Shown here: positions 54,299 to 63,253 of the stretch, piece by piece | Layout: each line of letters starts with the position of its first letter | Position numbering within the stretch: the stretch's first letter is position 1 | Assembly (NCBI GenBank): GCA_012735215.1 | Contig: JAAYHX010000010.1 | Location: forward strand, 1 to 64,000 | Source: Tissierellia bacterium | GTDB taxonomy: Bacteria; Bacillota; Clostridia; Tissierellales; Tepidimicrobiaceae | Reading direction: 5' to 3' | DNA length: 64,000 nt | Notes under the pieces: generated by a model | What the model was told of the DNA's origin: nothing | Databases searched by the model: none | Seen by the model: only the letters and a program-made list of their open reading frames with translations | Program-made: the position numbers and the translations under genes

Positions 54299-54676
54299 AT
54301 GAATAAGAGAAGGATAAATAGAATATCTGAAGAAATTAGAAAAGTTATTTCTGAGTTATTATCAAGAGAAATTAAGGACCCAAGAATAAGCCCAATGACA
54401 AGCGTTACAAAAGTTGAAGTTACTAACGATTTAAGCTATGCTTATATATATATTAGCGTATTGGGTAATGAGGAAGAAAAGGAGAACACAATTAAAGGGC
54501 TACAAAATGCTAAGGGATTTATTAGAAGGGAAATAGGGAATAGGATAGATTTAAGGGTCCTTCCAGAACCAGTTTTTTATTTGGACGAATCCATTGAGCA
54601 GAGTTTGTATATATCCAAATTGATTGATAAGGTCAATAAAGAAGACAGGGAAAAAAGAGGAGATGACAATGAATAA
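54299..54676 (+). CDS. rbfA: 30S ribosome-binding factor RbfA (125 aa)
   Basis: KH-fold factor for late 16S rRNA maturation. It has RRINRISEEIRKVISELLSR followed by EIKDPRISPMTSVTKVEVTN and LRVLPEPVFYLDESIEQSLY, the standard family motifs. ATG 54299 is preceded by GAGGTG at 54285-54290. It overlaps nrnA by 8 bases, indicating coupled translation. Confidence 0.96.
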   Translation: MNKRRINRISEEIRKVISELLSREIKDPRISPMTSVTKVEVTNDLSYAYIYISVLGNEEEKENTIKGLQNAKGFIRREIGNRIDLRVLPEPVFYLDESIEQSLYISKLIDKVNKEDREKRGDDNE

Positions 54677-55643
54677 TAACCTGGATCTGTTAATGGATCA
54701 AGCTGCTGATCTAATAAATAAATATGATAATATATATATTTGTTCACATGTTCAGCCTGATGGTGACAATATAGGTTCAACTCTAGCATTATATATGGCA
54801 ATCTGTAAGATTAAAGATAAAGTAAATGTTATAAAAGTAGATGAAATACCATCAGACTTCCTCTTCCTCCCTAATTCACAAGTATTTCAAGAATATTCCA
54901 CAGAAATGCCTGTAGATTTATTTATTGCTCTAGATAGCAGCGATATTGAAAGGTTGGGACCAGGCAAGAGCTTGCTTAAGAAAGCAAAAAAGATCATAAA
55001 TATTGATCACCATGTTACAAATGATAACTTTGGTGATGTTAATATTGTATTGCCATCTGCTAGTGCAACTGGAGAAATAGTATATAGTTTTATAAAACAC
55101 ATGAATATTGAAATTGATAAGGATATAGCAACCTGTTTATATACAGCAATCAGCACAGATACAGGTAGGTTTATGTATAGTAACACAACCTATGAAACCC
55201 ATTTAATTGCATCAGATCTTTTAAATACTGGCCTTGATTTAAATCTTGTTAATATACATCTTTATCAAAATAGAAGTATAGAAAGAACAAGGTTATTTTT
55301 AGAGGCTTTATACAACATGGAGCTTTATTTAGATGACCAAATTGGTATAGCTACTGTTACTCAAGAGATGTTATCTAAGCACAATGCTAAGCTTGAAGAT
55401 ACAGAGGGAATAGTTTCTTTCATAAGGGACACTGATACAATAGAAGTAGCGTGCTTATTAAAGGAAATATCAGAAAAAGAAATAAAAGTAAGCCTTAGAA
55501 GCAAAAAAAGTGTAGACGTATCTACAATTGCATTAAAATTTGGTGGAGGAGGCCATATAAGGGCAGCTGGTTGCACAATATATGACGCTATAGATAATGT
55601 AAAGAATATAGTATTAGAAGAAATACAGAAAAGTTTTAGGTGA
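54669..55643 (+). CDS. nrnA: DHH-family nanoRNase/pAp phosphatase NrnA (324 aa)
   Basis: Degrades 2-5 nt RNAs and dephosphorylates pAp. The DHH catalytic residues are in SHVQPDGDNIGSTLAL, IALDSSDIERLG and IINIDHHVTNDNFGD. AISTDTGRFMYSNTTYETH is a further conserved block. The DHHA1 C-terminus ends with FGGGGHIRAAGCTI. ATG 54669 is chosen, with AGGAG at 54658-54662. The rbfA-nrnA-truB order is conserved in Firmicutes. Confidence 0.95.
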   Translation: MNNNLDLLMDQAADLINKYDNIYICSHVQPDGDNIGSTLALYMAICKIKDKVNVIKVDEIPSDFLFLPNSQVFQEYSTEMPVDLFIALDSSDIERLGPGKSLLKKAKKIINIDHHVTNDNFGDVNIVLPSASATGEIVYSFIKHMNIEIDKDIATCLYTAISTDTGRFMYSNTTYETHLIASDLLNTGLDLNLVNIHLYQNRSIERTRLFLEALYNMELYLDDQIGIATVTQEMLSKHNAKLEDTEGIVSFIRDTDTIEVACLLKEISEKEIKVSLRSKKSVDVSTIALKFGGGGHIRAAGCTIYDAIDNVKNIVLEEIQKSFR

Positions 55644-55647
55644 TCAT

Positions 55648-56538
55648 ATGGATGGAATAATTAATATATTTAAGCCCAAAGGTATTACTTCTCATGATGT
55701 AATTAAAGAGCTGAGAAAACACCTAAATATTAAAAAAATTGGTCATACGGGGACCCTAGATCCCAACGCTACAGGAGTGCTACCTGTATGCCTAGGTAAG
55801 GGAACCCGTATTAGCGAATATTTGCTAAATGTTGAAAAAGAATATATAGCTGAGTTGACCTTAGGACTGGCTACTGATACTCAAGATAGCGAGGGGAAAA
55901 TCTTAAACTATTCAAATAAAGAAGTAAGTATTCAAGATATATATAGGGCTTTTGATAACTTTAAAGGAGAGATAGAGCAGATTCCTCCTATGTATTCTGC
56001 CATAAAGGTGAAGGGGAAAAAACTATATGAGTTGGCTAGAAAGGGAGAGACTATAGAAAGAAAGCCCCGTAAAGTTCATATATATGACTTACAGATAAAA
56101 AATATACATGAAAACAAAATAGTATTCTATGTAAAATGTTCAAAAGGAACCTATGTTAGGACGTTATGTGATGATATTGGTAAATTATTGGGTACTTATG
56201 GATATATGTCATATTTAATAAGGGTTGGAGTTGGAGAGTTTAAAATATGTGATAGTATAAGTTTAGACTATCTGAAGGGATTAGATAGGGAGGAAATAGG
56301 ATCATTTATGTATCCATTAGATAAATCCCTAAACCATTTAAGTTCAATCACAGTAGATGAGAGATATTACAAACAGTTGATTAATGGGAATATTATTGTT
56401 GTAAAGGATTTTGATAATCTTGAGAGTAAATTAGACCAACTCCTAAAAGTCTATTGTAAAGATATTTTCATAGGAATAGGACTTTTGATTAAAAGAAACA
56501 ATATAATTAATTTAAAAATGGACAAAGTACTCATATAA
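55648..56538 (+). CDS. truB: tRNA pseudouridine-55 synthase TruB (296 aa)
   Basis: Makes pseudouridine in the T loop of tRNAs. The catalytic Asp38 is in GHTGTLDPNATGVLPVCLGK. IEQIPPMYSAIKVKGKKLYE and CSKGTYVRTLCDDIG are the other motifs. A C-terminal PUA-like region is present (about 225-296). The ATG is separated by 4 bases from nrnA and its ribosome binding site is weak (AGGTGAT), consistent with coupling. Confidence 0.97.
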   Translation: MDGIINIFKPKGITSHDVIKELRKHLNIKKIGHTGTLDPNATGVLPVCLGKGTRISEYLLNVEKEYIAELTLGLATDTQDSEGKILNYSNKEVSIQDIYRAFDNFKGEIEQIPPMYSAIKVKGKKLYELARKGETIERKPRKVHIYDLQIKNIHENKIVFYVKCSKGTYVRTLCDDIGKLLGTYGYMSYLIRVGVGEFKICDSISLDYLKGLDREEIGSFMYPLDKSLNHLSSITVDERYYKQLINGNIIVVKDFDNLESKLDQLLKVYCKDIFIGIGLLIKRNNIINLKMDKVLI

Positions 56539-56548
56539 GGTGATAATG

Positions 56549-57472
56549 ATGGAAATAATTGATTTGAGGGACTCTGAAGGAGATCTAACAGGTAAAGCCG
56601 TTGCTTTAGGAAATTTCGATGGAATTCATGTTGGTCATCAACAGCTAATAATGAGCAATATTCATGAAGCAAGAAAGAGAAACTTAAAGTCAGCTGTCTT
56701 GATGTTCAAAAATCATACCAAGGAACTTTTGCTAAGCAATAAGGAATCTAAGCTACAGTTATTAACTAATTTCCAACAAAAAATTGAGATTTTCAAAAGC
56801 TTTGGATTAGACGCTATATATATGATTGATTTTGATGAAAGCTTAATGAAACTTTCTCCAGATGAGTTTATTGATAATATATTGATTAAAAGTTTAAATG
56901 CTAAACTAATAACAGTTGGCTTTGACTATAGGTTTGGTTATAGGGCCTCAGGGGATAGTGAATATTTGAAAAAGTCAGCTCTTAACAAGGGATTTTATGT
57001 TAGTGTTATTCCTCCAGTTCATATTGGAGAAGAAATAGTAAGCAGCACTGCCATTCGCAAGTTTATTAGATCTGGTAACATAATGAAGGCAAATGAATTT
57101 TTAGGCAGAAATTACACTATAATAGGGACAGTAATAGAAGGTAAAAATAGAGGTAGAAGTCTAGGATTTCCAACAGCCAATATAAGGCTACAGGACAATT
57201 ATGTTATTCCTAAAGAGGGAGTATATCTAACTAACACACATTTAAATAATAATAAATTTATTAGTTTAACTAACATAGGATATAATCCAACTTTTAATGA
57301 AAATGAGCTTAAAATAGAAACATATATTTTGGATTTTAGTGGTAACTTGTATGGTAAAACACTAGAAATTCAATTTATTGACTATATCCGTGATGATATA
57401 AAATTCAACAGGGTTGATGAATTGATTCATCAGATTGAAGAAGATGTAAAACATATTAAAAAGTATTATTAA
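56549..57472 (+). CDS. ribF: Bifunctional riboflavin kinase/FAD synthetase RibF (307 aa)
   Basis: Converts riboflavin to FMN and then FAD. The adenylyltransferase domain starts VALGNFDGIHVGHQQLIMSN and includes FDYRFGYRASGD and SSTAIRKFIRSGNI. The kinase domain begins near 180 with GRSLGFPTANIRL and ends in FIDYIRDDIKF. ATG 56549 is preceded by AAGGTGAT; ATG 56546 is equally in frame. Position after truB and before rpsO is conserved. Confidence 0.96.
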   Translation: MEIIDLRDSEGDLTGKAVALGNFDGIHVGHQQLIMSNIHEARKRNLKSAVLMFKNHTKELLLSNKESKLQLLTNFQQKIEIFKSFGLDAIYMIDFDESLMKLSPDEFIDNILIKSLNAKLITVGFDYRFGYRASGDSEYLKKSALNKGFYVSVIPPVHIGEEIVSSTAIRKFIRSGNIMKANEFLGRNYTIIGTVIEGKNRGRSLGFPTANIRLQDNYVIPKEGVYLTNTHLNNNKFISLTNIGYNPTFNENELKIETYILDFSGNLYGKTLEIQFIDYIRDDIKFNRVDELIHQIEEDVKHIKKYY

Positions 57473-57474
57473 TA

Positions 57475-57503
57475 TTTACAATTATAAAATTATGTGTTAA
57501 GAT
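57475..57503 (+). promoter_or_regulatory. Candidate promoter for rpsO
   Basis: TTTACA at 57475-57480 and TAAGAT at 57498-57503 are 17 bases apart. It lies in the ribF-rpsO gap, upstream of the structured leader. Confidence 0.4.
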
Positions 57504-57519
57504 AATTTTAAAGTATTTG

Positions 57520-57566
57520 CCTTGGCTATGTTTAGCGTTTCCTCGGCGCTTTACTTAGCTAATGGT
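57520..57566 (+). ncRNA. Candidate rpsO (S15) leader RNA
   Basis: TTGGCTA at 57522-57528 can pair with TAGCTAA at 57556-57562 (one G-U). Nested inside is AGCG at 57534-57537 pairing with CGCT at 57547-57550. The GC-richer nested hairpin directly precedes the rpsO ribosome binding site. S15 autoregulates through leader structures in several phyla, so this is a good candidate; the folding is by eye. Confidence 0.4.
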
Positions 57567-57594
57567 ATATATATAAATTTAGAGGAGGTATAAT

Positions 57595-57864
57595 ATGTCA
57601 ATTACAAAAGAGCAAAAAGAAAAAATAATTGCAGAGTATAAGTTGCATGATAGCGACACTGGATCACCAGAAGTACAAATCGCTATTTTAACTTACAGGA
57701 TTAATGCTTTAACTGAACATCTTAAAACTCATAAAAAAGACCATCATTCAAGAAGAGGATTATTTAAAATGATTGGTCAAAGAAGAGGCTTATTAAGATA
57801 TTTAGAGAAGAAAGATATCAATAGATATCGTGAGCTAATTGAAAAATTAGGCATTAGAGGTTAA
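57595..57864 (+). CDS. rpsO: 30S ribosomal protein S15 (89 aa)
   Basis: Primary 16S rRNA-binding protein of the platform. It shows [38 protein letters not shown] and [16 protein letters not shown], nearly identical to the family consensus. Length is standard. GAGGAGGT at 57582-57589 precedes the ATG. The rpsO-pnp order is conserved from Firmicutes to Proteobacteria. Confidence 0.99.
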   Translation: MSITKEQKEKIIAEYKLHDSDTGSPEVQIAILTYRINALTEHLKTHKKDHHSRRGLFKMIGQRRGLLRYLEKKDINRYRELIEKLGIRG

Positions 57865-57867
57865 TAG

Positions 57868-57895
57868 AGCGGGGGTGATATACCCGCTTTATTCA
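57868..57895 (+). terminator. Weak terminator-like hairpin after rpsO
   Basis: AGCGGG at 57868-57873 pairs with CCCGCT at 57883-57888 and is followed by TTATTCATT. It may lower read-through into pnp, as the rpsO-pnp gap is regulated in other bacteria. Confidence 0.5.
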
Positions 57896-57967
57896 TTATA
57901 ATTTTAAATTATTATGGCGTTTATATTTTATAATAGGATATAATATATTGTTAGAAGGAGGTTGTGT

Positions 57968-60082
57968 ATGGAAAGGCAATTTACTTATAATTTAGCAGGA
58001 AGCGAACTTATAGTAACAGTGGGAAAAGTTGCTGAGCAAGCTAATGGATCTTGTATTTTGCAATATGGAGATACTGTTGTATTGGTTACAGCCTGTGCTT
58101 CAAAGGAACCAAGAGAAGGAATAGACTTTTTTCCATTAAGTGTTGACTTTGAAGAAAAACTATATGCAGTAGGGAAGATTCCAGGAGGATTCATTAAGAG
58201 AGAGGGAAAGCCAAGCGATAAAGCAATCTTAACTGCAAGATTAATTGATAGGCCTATTAGACCACTATTCCCTGATGGCTACAGAAATGATGTGCAAGTA
58301 ATAGTAACAGTACTATCTGTTGATCAAGATCATGCGCCTGATATATTAGGAATGATTGGTTCTTCAATAGCATTGTCTATATCTGATATTCCTTTTAAAG
58401 GACCTACAGGAGCAGTAGCTGTTGGACTTGTTGATGGAGAGTTTGTTATCAATCCAAATTCAAAACAAAGAGAAAAATCTGATTTGAGCCTTACAGTTGC
58501 AGGTACAAAGGACGCTATCATGATGGTTGAAGCAGGTGCTAACGAAGTACCAGAAGATGTTATGCTAGATGCCATAATGCTAGCCCATGAAGAAATTAAG
58601 AATATTTGTAAATTTATTGAAGAAATACAAGCAGAAATTGGAAAAGAAAAACATGACTTTGAAGTTTTCATGCCGGACGAAGAGATTGCAAAAGAAGTGG
58701 AAGAGTATGCGAAAGATAGTTTAATTGATGCCATAAGAACTGAAGACAAAACTGAGAGAGAAGAAAATATTGATAAAGTAATGAAAGAAACAATAGAACA
58801 TTTTGCTGAAAAGTATCCAGACAACGATAAGGACATTAGCGAAACTTTAAATAGGTTGCTAAAAGAGGAAATGAGAAGGCTTATTATAGAAGAAGGAATA
58901 AGACCTGATAATAGAAAAGCTGATGAAATAAGACCAATTAAATCAGAGGTTGGATTGCTTCCTAGAGCTCATGGATCTGGATTGTTTACAAGAGGGCAAA
59001 CTCAAGTATTAACTGTTGCAACTTTAGGAGCAAGAAGCGATGTTCAGATAATAGATGGAATTGGAGAAGAAGAAACTAAGAGATACATGCACCACTATAA
59101 TTTCCCACCATATAGTGTTGGGGAAACCAGAGTAATAAGAGGACCTGGAAGAAGAGAAATAGGTCATGGGGCTTTAGCAGAAAGAGCATTGGAACCAGTT
59201 ATTCCATCAGAAGATGAATTCCCATATACAATAAGACTAGTATCAGAGGTGTTAAGCTCTAATGGATCAACCTCACAAGCCAGCGTTTGTGGTAGTACAC
59301 TAGCTTTACTAGATGCAGGGGTTCCAATTAAAAAATCTGTAGCAGGTATAGCTATGGGCTTAATAAAATCAGGTGATAAGACTGTTATATTGTCAGATAT
59401 TCAAGGAATGGAAGACCACTTTGGAGATATGGATTTTAAGGTAGCTGGAACAAGAGATGGAATTACAGCCTTACAGATGGATATAAAAATATCAGGTATA
59501 GATAGAGATATATTAAAAGAAGCTTTGGAAAGGGCGAAACATGGAAGATTTCATATTCTAGACAAGATGGATGAAGCTATTTCCAAACCTAGAGACCATT
59601 TATCCCCTTATGCACCAAGGATATTCAAGATGAAGGTAGATCCAGATAAGATTAAGGATATCATAGGTCCTGGTGGTAAGATGATCAACAAGATCATAGA
59701 TGAAACAAATGTAAAAATTGACATAGATAATGATGGTATAATATTAATTGCAGCTGAAGATATAGAAAAAGGACAAAGGGCAATTGATTTGATAAATAAC
59801 ATCGTTAAAGATGTAGAAGTTGGGGATATTTATACTGGAAAAGTAGTAAGAATAGTATCTTTTGGAGCTTTTATAGAGCTATTTAATGGAAAAGAAGGTT
59901 TGCTTCATATTTCAAACATCTCCCATGAGAGGATAGATAAGGTAGAAGATGTACTATCTATTGGAGATGAGGTTTTAGTTAAAGTAATAGAGATAGACCC
60001 TCAAGGTAGAATTAACTTGTCTAGAAAAGCAGTATTGCCAAAAGAATCAAAACCTAATAAAAAGCCAAAAGATAATAAATAG
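57968..60082 (+). CDS. pnp: Polyribonucleotide nucleotidyltransferase PNPase (704 aa)
   Basis: Phosphorolytic 3-5 exoribonuclease of RNA decay. Two RNase PH domains are seen; the first includes [20 protein letters not shown] and [14 protein letters not shown], the second [27 protein letters not shown] and [15 protein letters not shown]. Then KH ([18 protein letters not shown] near 560) and S1 ([18 protein letters not shown] near 623) domains. ATG 57968 has AAGGAGG at 57955-57961. A lysine-rich tail ends the protein. Confidence 0.98.
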   Translation: MERQFTYNLAGSELIVTVGKVAEQANGSCILQYGDTVVLVTACASKEPREGIDFFPLSVDFEEKLYAVGKIPGGFIKREGKPSDKAILTARLIDRPIRPLFPDGYRNDVQVIVTVLSVDQDHAPDILGMIGSSIALSISDIPFKGPTGAVAVGLVDGEFVINPNSKQREKSDLSLTVAGTKDAIMMVEAGANEVPEDVMLDAIMLAHEEIKNICKFIEEIQAEIGKEKHDFEVFMPDEEIAKEVEEYAKDSLIDAIRTEDKTEREENIDKVMKETIEHFAEKYPDNDKDISETLNRLLKEEMRRLIIEEGIRPDNRKADEIRPIKSEVGLLPRAHGSGLFTRGQTQVLTVATLGARSDVQIIDGIGEEETKRYMHHYNFPPYSVGETRVIRGPGRREIGHGALAERALEPVIPSEDEFPYTIRLVSEVLSSNGSTSQASVCGSTLALLDAGVPIKKSVAGIAMGLIKSGDKTVILSDIQGMEDHFGDMDFKVAGTRDGITALQMDIKISGIDRDILKEALERAKHGRFHILDKMDEAISKPRDHLSPYAPRIFKMKVDPDKIKDIIGPGGKMINKIIDETNVKIDIDNDGIILIAAEDIEKGQRAIDLINNIVKDVEVGDIYTGKVVRIVSFGAFIELFNGKEGLLHISNISHERIDKVEDVLSIGDEVLVKVIEIDPQGRINLSRKAVLPKESKPNKKPKDNK

Positions 60083-60098
60083 AATAGTAAATAAAGTT

Positions 60099-60131
60099 AC
60101 ATGAACCACAAGTAGGTTCATGTTTTTAATT
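60099..60131 (+). terminator. Intrinsic terminator after pnp
   Basis: ACATGAACC at 60099-60107 pairs perfectly with GGTTCATGT at 60115-60123, followed by TTTTAATTT. It ends the rpsO-pnp unit. Confidence 0.8.
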
Positions 60132-60201
60132 TATAAATTTCATAAATATATGTCTATCCTTCTGAATATAATGTCTTAGAAGAATATTTGGAGGGATAGA
60201 T

Positions 60202-60909
60202 GTGAAGTTGATTGTGATTAACAAAAGGATATTGTATGGGTTAATTGCAATTGTTATTATTTTAATTGTAATAGCTATTGGTATACATTTTTATAATAAA
60301 TCTGAAGAAACATTTAATTTGGACGTGTATTATAAGGGAAATATAGATGATAAAATAATTGCTTTTGCCTGTAATGTAGACTGGGGCAATGAATATATAA
60401 AACCTATGCTTAATATATTGTCTGAACACAATATAAAGATAACTTTTTTTGTAACTGGTAGGTGGGCAAAAGAAAACCAAGAGCTACTGAGGACAATCTA
60501 TAATGAGGGGCATGAAATAGGGAATCATGGATATGAACACTTGGAATATGATAAGTTAAATTACGAAAAAAACAGGGAGCAGATATTAGTAGCTCATGAT
60601 ATTATTAAAAAGACATTAGGCATAGAGTCAAGATTTTTTGCACCTCCTGCTGGAGCATATAATGAAAACACTATTAAGGCTGCTAAAGATCTTGAATATG
60701 AAGTTGTTATGTGGAGTATTGACACCATAGACTGGAGAGAAGATAGTACAAAAGATATAATAATCAAGAGAATTACTGATCGATTGCACAATTCAGCCAT
60801 CATACTAATGCATCCAACAGAAGAAACTGTAAATGCGCTACCAGAAATTATTTCATATATATTTAATAAAGGATATAAAATTGGTAAAATAGGTGATGTA
60901 ATAAAATAA
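60202..60909 (+). CDS. PdaB-like polysaccharide deacetylase family protein (235 aa)
   Basis: Membrane-anchored NodB-fold protein, with one helix at residues about 11-30 (YGLIAIVIILIVIAIGIHF) and the enzymatic domain outside. NodB motif 1 is altered to CNVDWGNEY; motif 2 is GHEIGNHGYEH; motif 3 lies around RFFAPPAGAYNENTI; and late motifs are MWSIDTIDWRE and IILMHPTEETV. PdaB relatives act on spore-cortex peptidoglycan. The usual first catalytic Asp is replaced by Asn, so activity is uncertain. GTG 60202 has GGAGGG at 60190-60195. Confidence 0.85.
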   Translation: MKLIVINKRILYGLIAIVIILIVIAIGIHFYNKSEETFNLDVYYKGNIDDKIIAFACNVDWGNEYIKPMLNILSEHNIKITFFVTGRWAKENQELLRTIYNEGHEIGNHGYEHLEYDKLNYEKNREQILVAHDIIKKTLGIESRFFAPPAGAYNENTIKAAKDLEYEVVMWSIDTIDWREDSTKDIIIKRITDRLHNSAIILMHPTEETVNALPEIISYIFNKGYKIGKIGDVIK

Positions 60910-60932
60910 TTGAATAAGGAGGAAGTAACTAA

Positions 60933-62216
60933 TTGCACTTAAAATATAAGCTAAATAATGGGACAAGAATTGTAATGGAAGAGGTTCCTTATGTTAATTC
61001 GATTTCAATAGGGGTGTTTATAAGAGCAGGATCTATTAATGAAAACAAAAAAATTAATGGTATCTCCCATTTTATTGAACATATGCTTTTTAAAGGAACT
61101 AGGAATAGAACTGGGAAGGAGATAGCAGAGTTTATTGATAATATAGGTGGGGAGCTGAATGCTTTTACAGAAACAGAGTATACTTGTTTTTATGTTAGAA
61201 CACTGGACAAGCATGTTGAAGAAGCTATTGATATATTGTCTGATATAATAAACAATCCACTTTTTAGTGATGATGATATAGAGAATGAAAAAAGAGTTAT
61301 TATAGAGGAAATAAAGATGTACATGGATTCTCCAGAAGATCTGGTTTATAATATGTTAAATGAAACTATGTTTAAAGATTCATCTTTGTCCTTACCAATA
61401 TTAGGAACTCTCAAGAGCATAAACAATCTACAAAAAGAGGCTATTATTGATTATTATAACAAATTTTATGTTCCTGAAAACATGGTTATATCTGTGGCTG
61501 GTAACTTTAATTCAAAGAAAGTATTAGCTATGCTAGAGAATAAATTTTGTAAGAAACCCTGTGGGAATCTGATGGATAAATACTTACCTAGTATATGTGA
61601 AAGTCCTTTGATTAAACAGAACATAAAATATAAGCATAAAGAAATTGAGCAATTAAATCTCTGCTTGGGGATGGAAGGTATAAAGCGAGGGGATAAAGAC
61701 TTATACCCTTTAATTATAGTAAATAATGTATTAGGTGGATGTGTAAGTTCAAGGTTATTTCAAAAAATAAGAGAGGAAAAGGGGTTAGTATACTCTATTT
61801 ATTCCCACTTGGATATATATAAAACTACAGGTGCTTTTTCTATCTATGCTGCCCTAAGCTCAGACCAGATAATAAAGGTGGCTGGGTTAATATATGAAGA
61901 GATTAATAGATTGATGAGAGATCTAATGACAAAGGATGAACTAAAAAAGGCAAAAGAACAGATAAAGACCAGCTATATACTTGGTCTTGAAGATACATTC
62001 AGCAGAATGGCTAATTTGGGAGAATCTGAACTATTGTTAGGAAGAATCCTTCCAACTCAAGAGATATTAGATACAATTGATAGAATAGAGATGGATGATA
62101 TAGAACGGGTTGTTCTAAAAGTATTTAATAAGGATAAATACAATCTTGTATACGTTGGAAATATAAAAAACCAAGAGCATGTTAATGAGAAACTAAAGAA
62201 TATCTTGTTTAATTAG
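60933..62216 (+). CDS. M16 family zinc peptidase, YmxG/MlpA-like (427 aa)
   Basis: Predicted processing protease. The inverted zinc motif HFIEH gives His46, Glu49 and His50, and the third ligand lies in NEKRVIIEEIKMY. GGELNAFTETEYTCFYV and YVPENMVISVAGNF are strong family blocks. Member proteins lie after pnp in Firmicutes, near sporulation genes. Start is TTG 60933, with AAGGAGGA at 60916-60923. It is a full-length single-copy protein, lacking a signal peptide. Confidence 0.92.
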   Translation: MHLKYKLNNGTRIVMEEVPYVNSISIGVFIRAGSINENKKINGISHFIEHMLFKGTRNRTGKEIAEFIDNIGGELNAFTETEYTCFYVRTLDKHVEEAIDILSDIINNPLFSDDDIENEKRVIIEEIKMYMDSPEDLVYNMLNETMFKDSSLSLPILGTLKSINNLQKEAIIDYYNKFYVPENMVISVAGNFNSKKVLAMLENKFCKKPCGNLMDKYLPSICESPLIKQNIKYKHKEIEQLNLCLGMEGIKRGDKDLYPLIIVNNVLGGCVSSRLFQKIREEKGLVYSIYSHLDIYKTTGAFSIYAALSSDQIIKVAGLIYEEINRLMRDLMTKDELKKAKEQIKTSYILGLEDTFSRMANLGESELLLGRILPTQEILDTIDRIEMDDIERVVLKVFNKDKYNLVYVGNIKNQEHVNEKLKNILFN

Positions 62217-62269
62217 GATAATTATTAAATTAAAATGAATAATTGCCATTATAAGAAAGGAAGGTAGAG

Positions 62270-62704
62270 ATGAAAAAAATAAGGATAAAATATCATAGCG
62301 ATCAAATTGAAAAACTTAGGTATATTGATGGTAAAAGTGACTGGATAGATTTGAGAGCAGCTGAGCACGTAGTGATGAAAAAAGGAGAGTTTAAGCTAAT
62401 ATCTTTAGGCGTATCAATGGAATTACCAGAAGGCTACGAGGCTCTTATAGTACCAAGGAGTAGCACCTATAAAAATTTTGGAATAATACAAGCCAACCAT
62501 TGTGGAGTCATAGATGAAAGCTACTGTTCCAATGATGATGTATGGAAATTCCCAGCAATTGCTATGAGGGATACAGAAATACATGTTAATGATAGAATAT
62601 GTCAATTCCGTATTATTAAGCACCAGCCAGTTATAGAATTTGAAGAAGTTGATGATCTAGGCAATGAAACACGGGGAGGATTTGGCAGTACAGGGATTAA
62701 ATAA
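62270..62704 (+). CDS. dut: dUTP diphosphatase (144 aa)
   Basis: Trimeric dUTPase that keeps uracil out of DNA. Motif 1 is WIDLRAAE, motif 2 is [11 protein letters not shown], motif 3 includes [16 protein letters not shown] and AIAMRDTEI, motif 4 is DRICQFRI and motif 5 [10 protein letters not shown]. All five are present. The [10 protein letters not shown] version of motif 3 is a form I associate with Firmicutes and phages. GGAAGG precedes the ATG. A terminator follows, so it is a short unit. Confidence 0.95.
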   Translation: MKKIRIKYHSDQIEKLRYIDGKSDWIDLRAAEHVVMKKGEFKLISLGVSMELPEGYEALIVPRSSTYKNFGIIQANHCGVIDESYCSNDDVWKFPAIAMRDTEIHVNDRICQFRIIKHQPVIEFEEVDDLGNETRGGFGSTGIK

Positions 62705-62732
62705 GGATAAGCTTAATATTTAATTTGCCTTT

Positions 62733-62769
62733 AGGATTGAGATTATTTGATAAGAACTCAATCCTTTTT
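62733..62769 (+). terminator. Intrinsic terminator after dut
   Basis: AGGATTGAG at 62733-62741 pairs with CTCAATCCT at 62757-62765, followed by TTTTA. It separates dut from the sporulation-type gene downstream. Confidence 0.75.
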
Positions 62770-62816
62770 ATTATTTGGTAGAGTAATGAAGTAAATAATG
62801 TAGAGATATTTATACA

Positions 62817-62845
62817 GCATATCATATAAAATATTATCATAAATG
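62817..62845 (+). promoter_or_regulatory. Distal SigE-like promoter upstream of the YlmC/YmxH gene
   Basis: GCATATC at 62817-62823, a 14-base spacer and CATAAATG at 62838-62845 resemble the mother-cell SigE consensus (KMATATT, CATACAMT). The -35 is nearly perfect, the -10 is moderate. The downstream gene belongs to a sporulation-linked family, which makes it plausible. Confidence 0.35.
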
Positions 62846-62865
62846 ATATTATTAAATAAATAGCT

Positions 62866-62896
62866 CTTTCATAAAATCAAATCACTTTCATAAAAT
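62866..62896 (+). promoter_or_regulatory. Direct repeats CTTTCATAAAAT forming a second SigE-like promoter
   Basis: CTTTCATAAAAT occurs at 62866-62877 and again at 62885-62896, 19 bases apart. The second copy includes CATAAAAT, matching the SigE -10 CATACAAT at 7 of 8 positions, and the first provides TCATAAA as a weak -35 with a 13-base spacer. It could equally be a two-site operator. Confidence 0.35.
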
Positions 62897-62927
62897 ATTA
62901 TAACAATAACTGAAAGGAGTTGATAAT

Positions 62928-63161
62928 ATGCTGCTAAGTGAGCTAGGAGGTAAAGAAATCGTTAACTTGAATAACGGTGAAAGATTAGGCATTATAGCAG
63001 ATACTGATATAGTTGTCGATGAGCAGACAGGACATATAATTTCACTGTTGATTCCCGATAGAAAAATTCAATTTAAGCTGTTTGGAAATAATAATGAGTT
63101 GGAGATTCCTTGGGAATCTATAAGAAAAATAGGCCAAGATATGATTATTATAGAATTGTAA
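62928..63161 (+). CDS. YlmC/YmxH family sporulation protein, PRC-barrel (77 aa)
   Basis: Small PRC-barrel-type protein of a family annotated as sporulation-associated in Clostridia and Bacilli. It begins LLSELGGKEIVNLNNGERLG and ends WESIRKIGQDMIIIEL, a clear match to YlmC/YmxH. There are no membrane segments. GAAAGGAG at 62912-62919 precedes ATG 62928. A terminator directly follows, making it monocistronic. Molecular function is unknown. Confidence 0.88.
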   Translation: MLLSELGGKEIVNLNNGERLGIIADTDIVVDEQTGHIISLLIPDRKIQFKLFGNNNELEIPWESIRKIGQDMIIIEL

Positions 63162-63165
63162 CCTT

Positions 63166-63199
63166 ATTAGCCTGATAGTATATCAGGCTAATATTTTTA
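63166..63199 (+). terminator. Intrinsic terminator after the YlmC/YmxH gene
   Basis: ATTAGCCTGATA at 63166-63177 pairs perfectly with TATCAGGCTAAT at 63181-63192 around a 3-base loop, followed by ATTTTTAT. Confidence 0.85.
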
Positions 63200-63253
63200 T
63201 AAAATATGAGCATATTATAATTAGCATAAATAATTATAAGTGGAGGTTAAATA

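Noticed and set aside
57914-57944. Promoter for pnp
   Set aside because: TATAAT at 57939 is good, but the -35 region (about 57916-57921) is poor, so I did not list it.
60135-60201. Sporulation-sigma promoter before the PdaB-like gene
   Set aside because: CATAAAT and GAATATAATG are present but the spacing and base pattern fit neither SigE nor SigG well.
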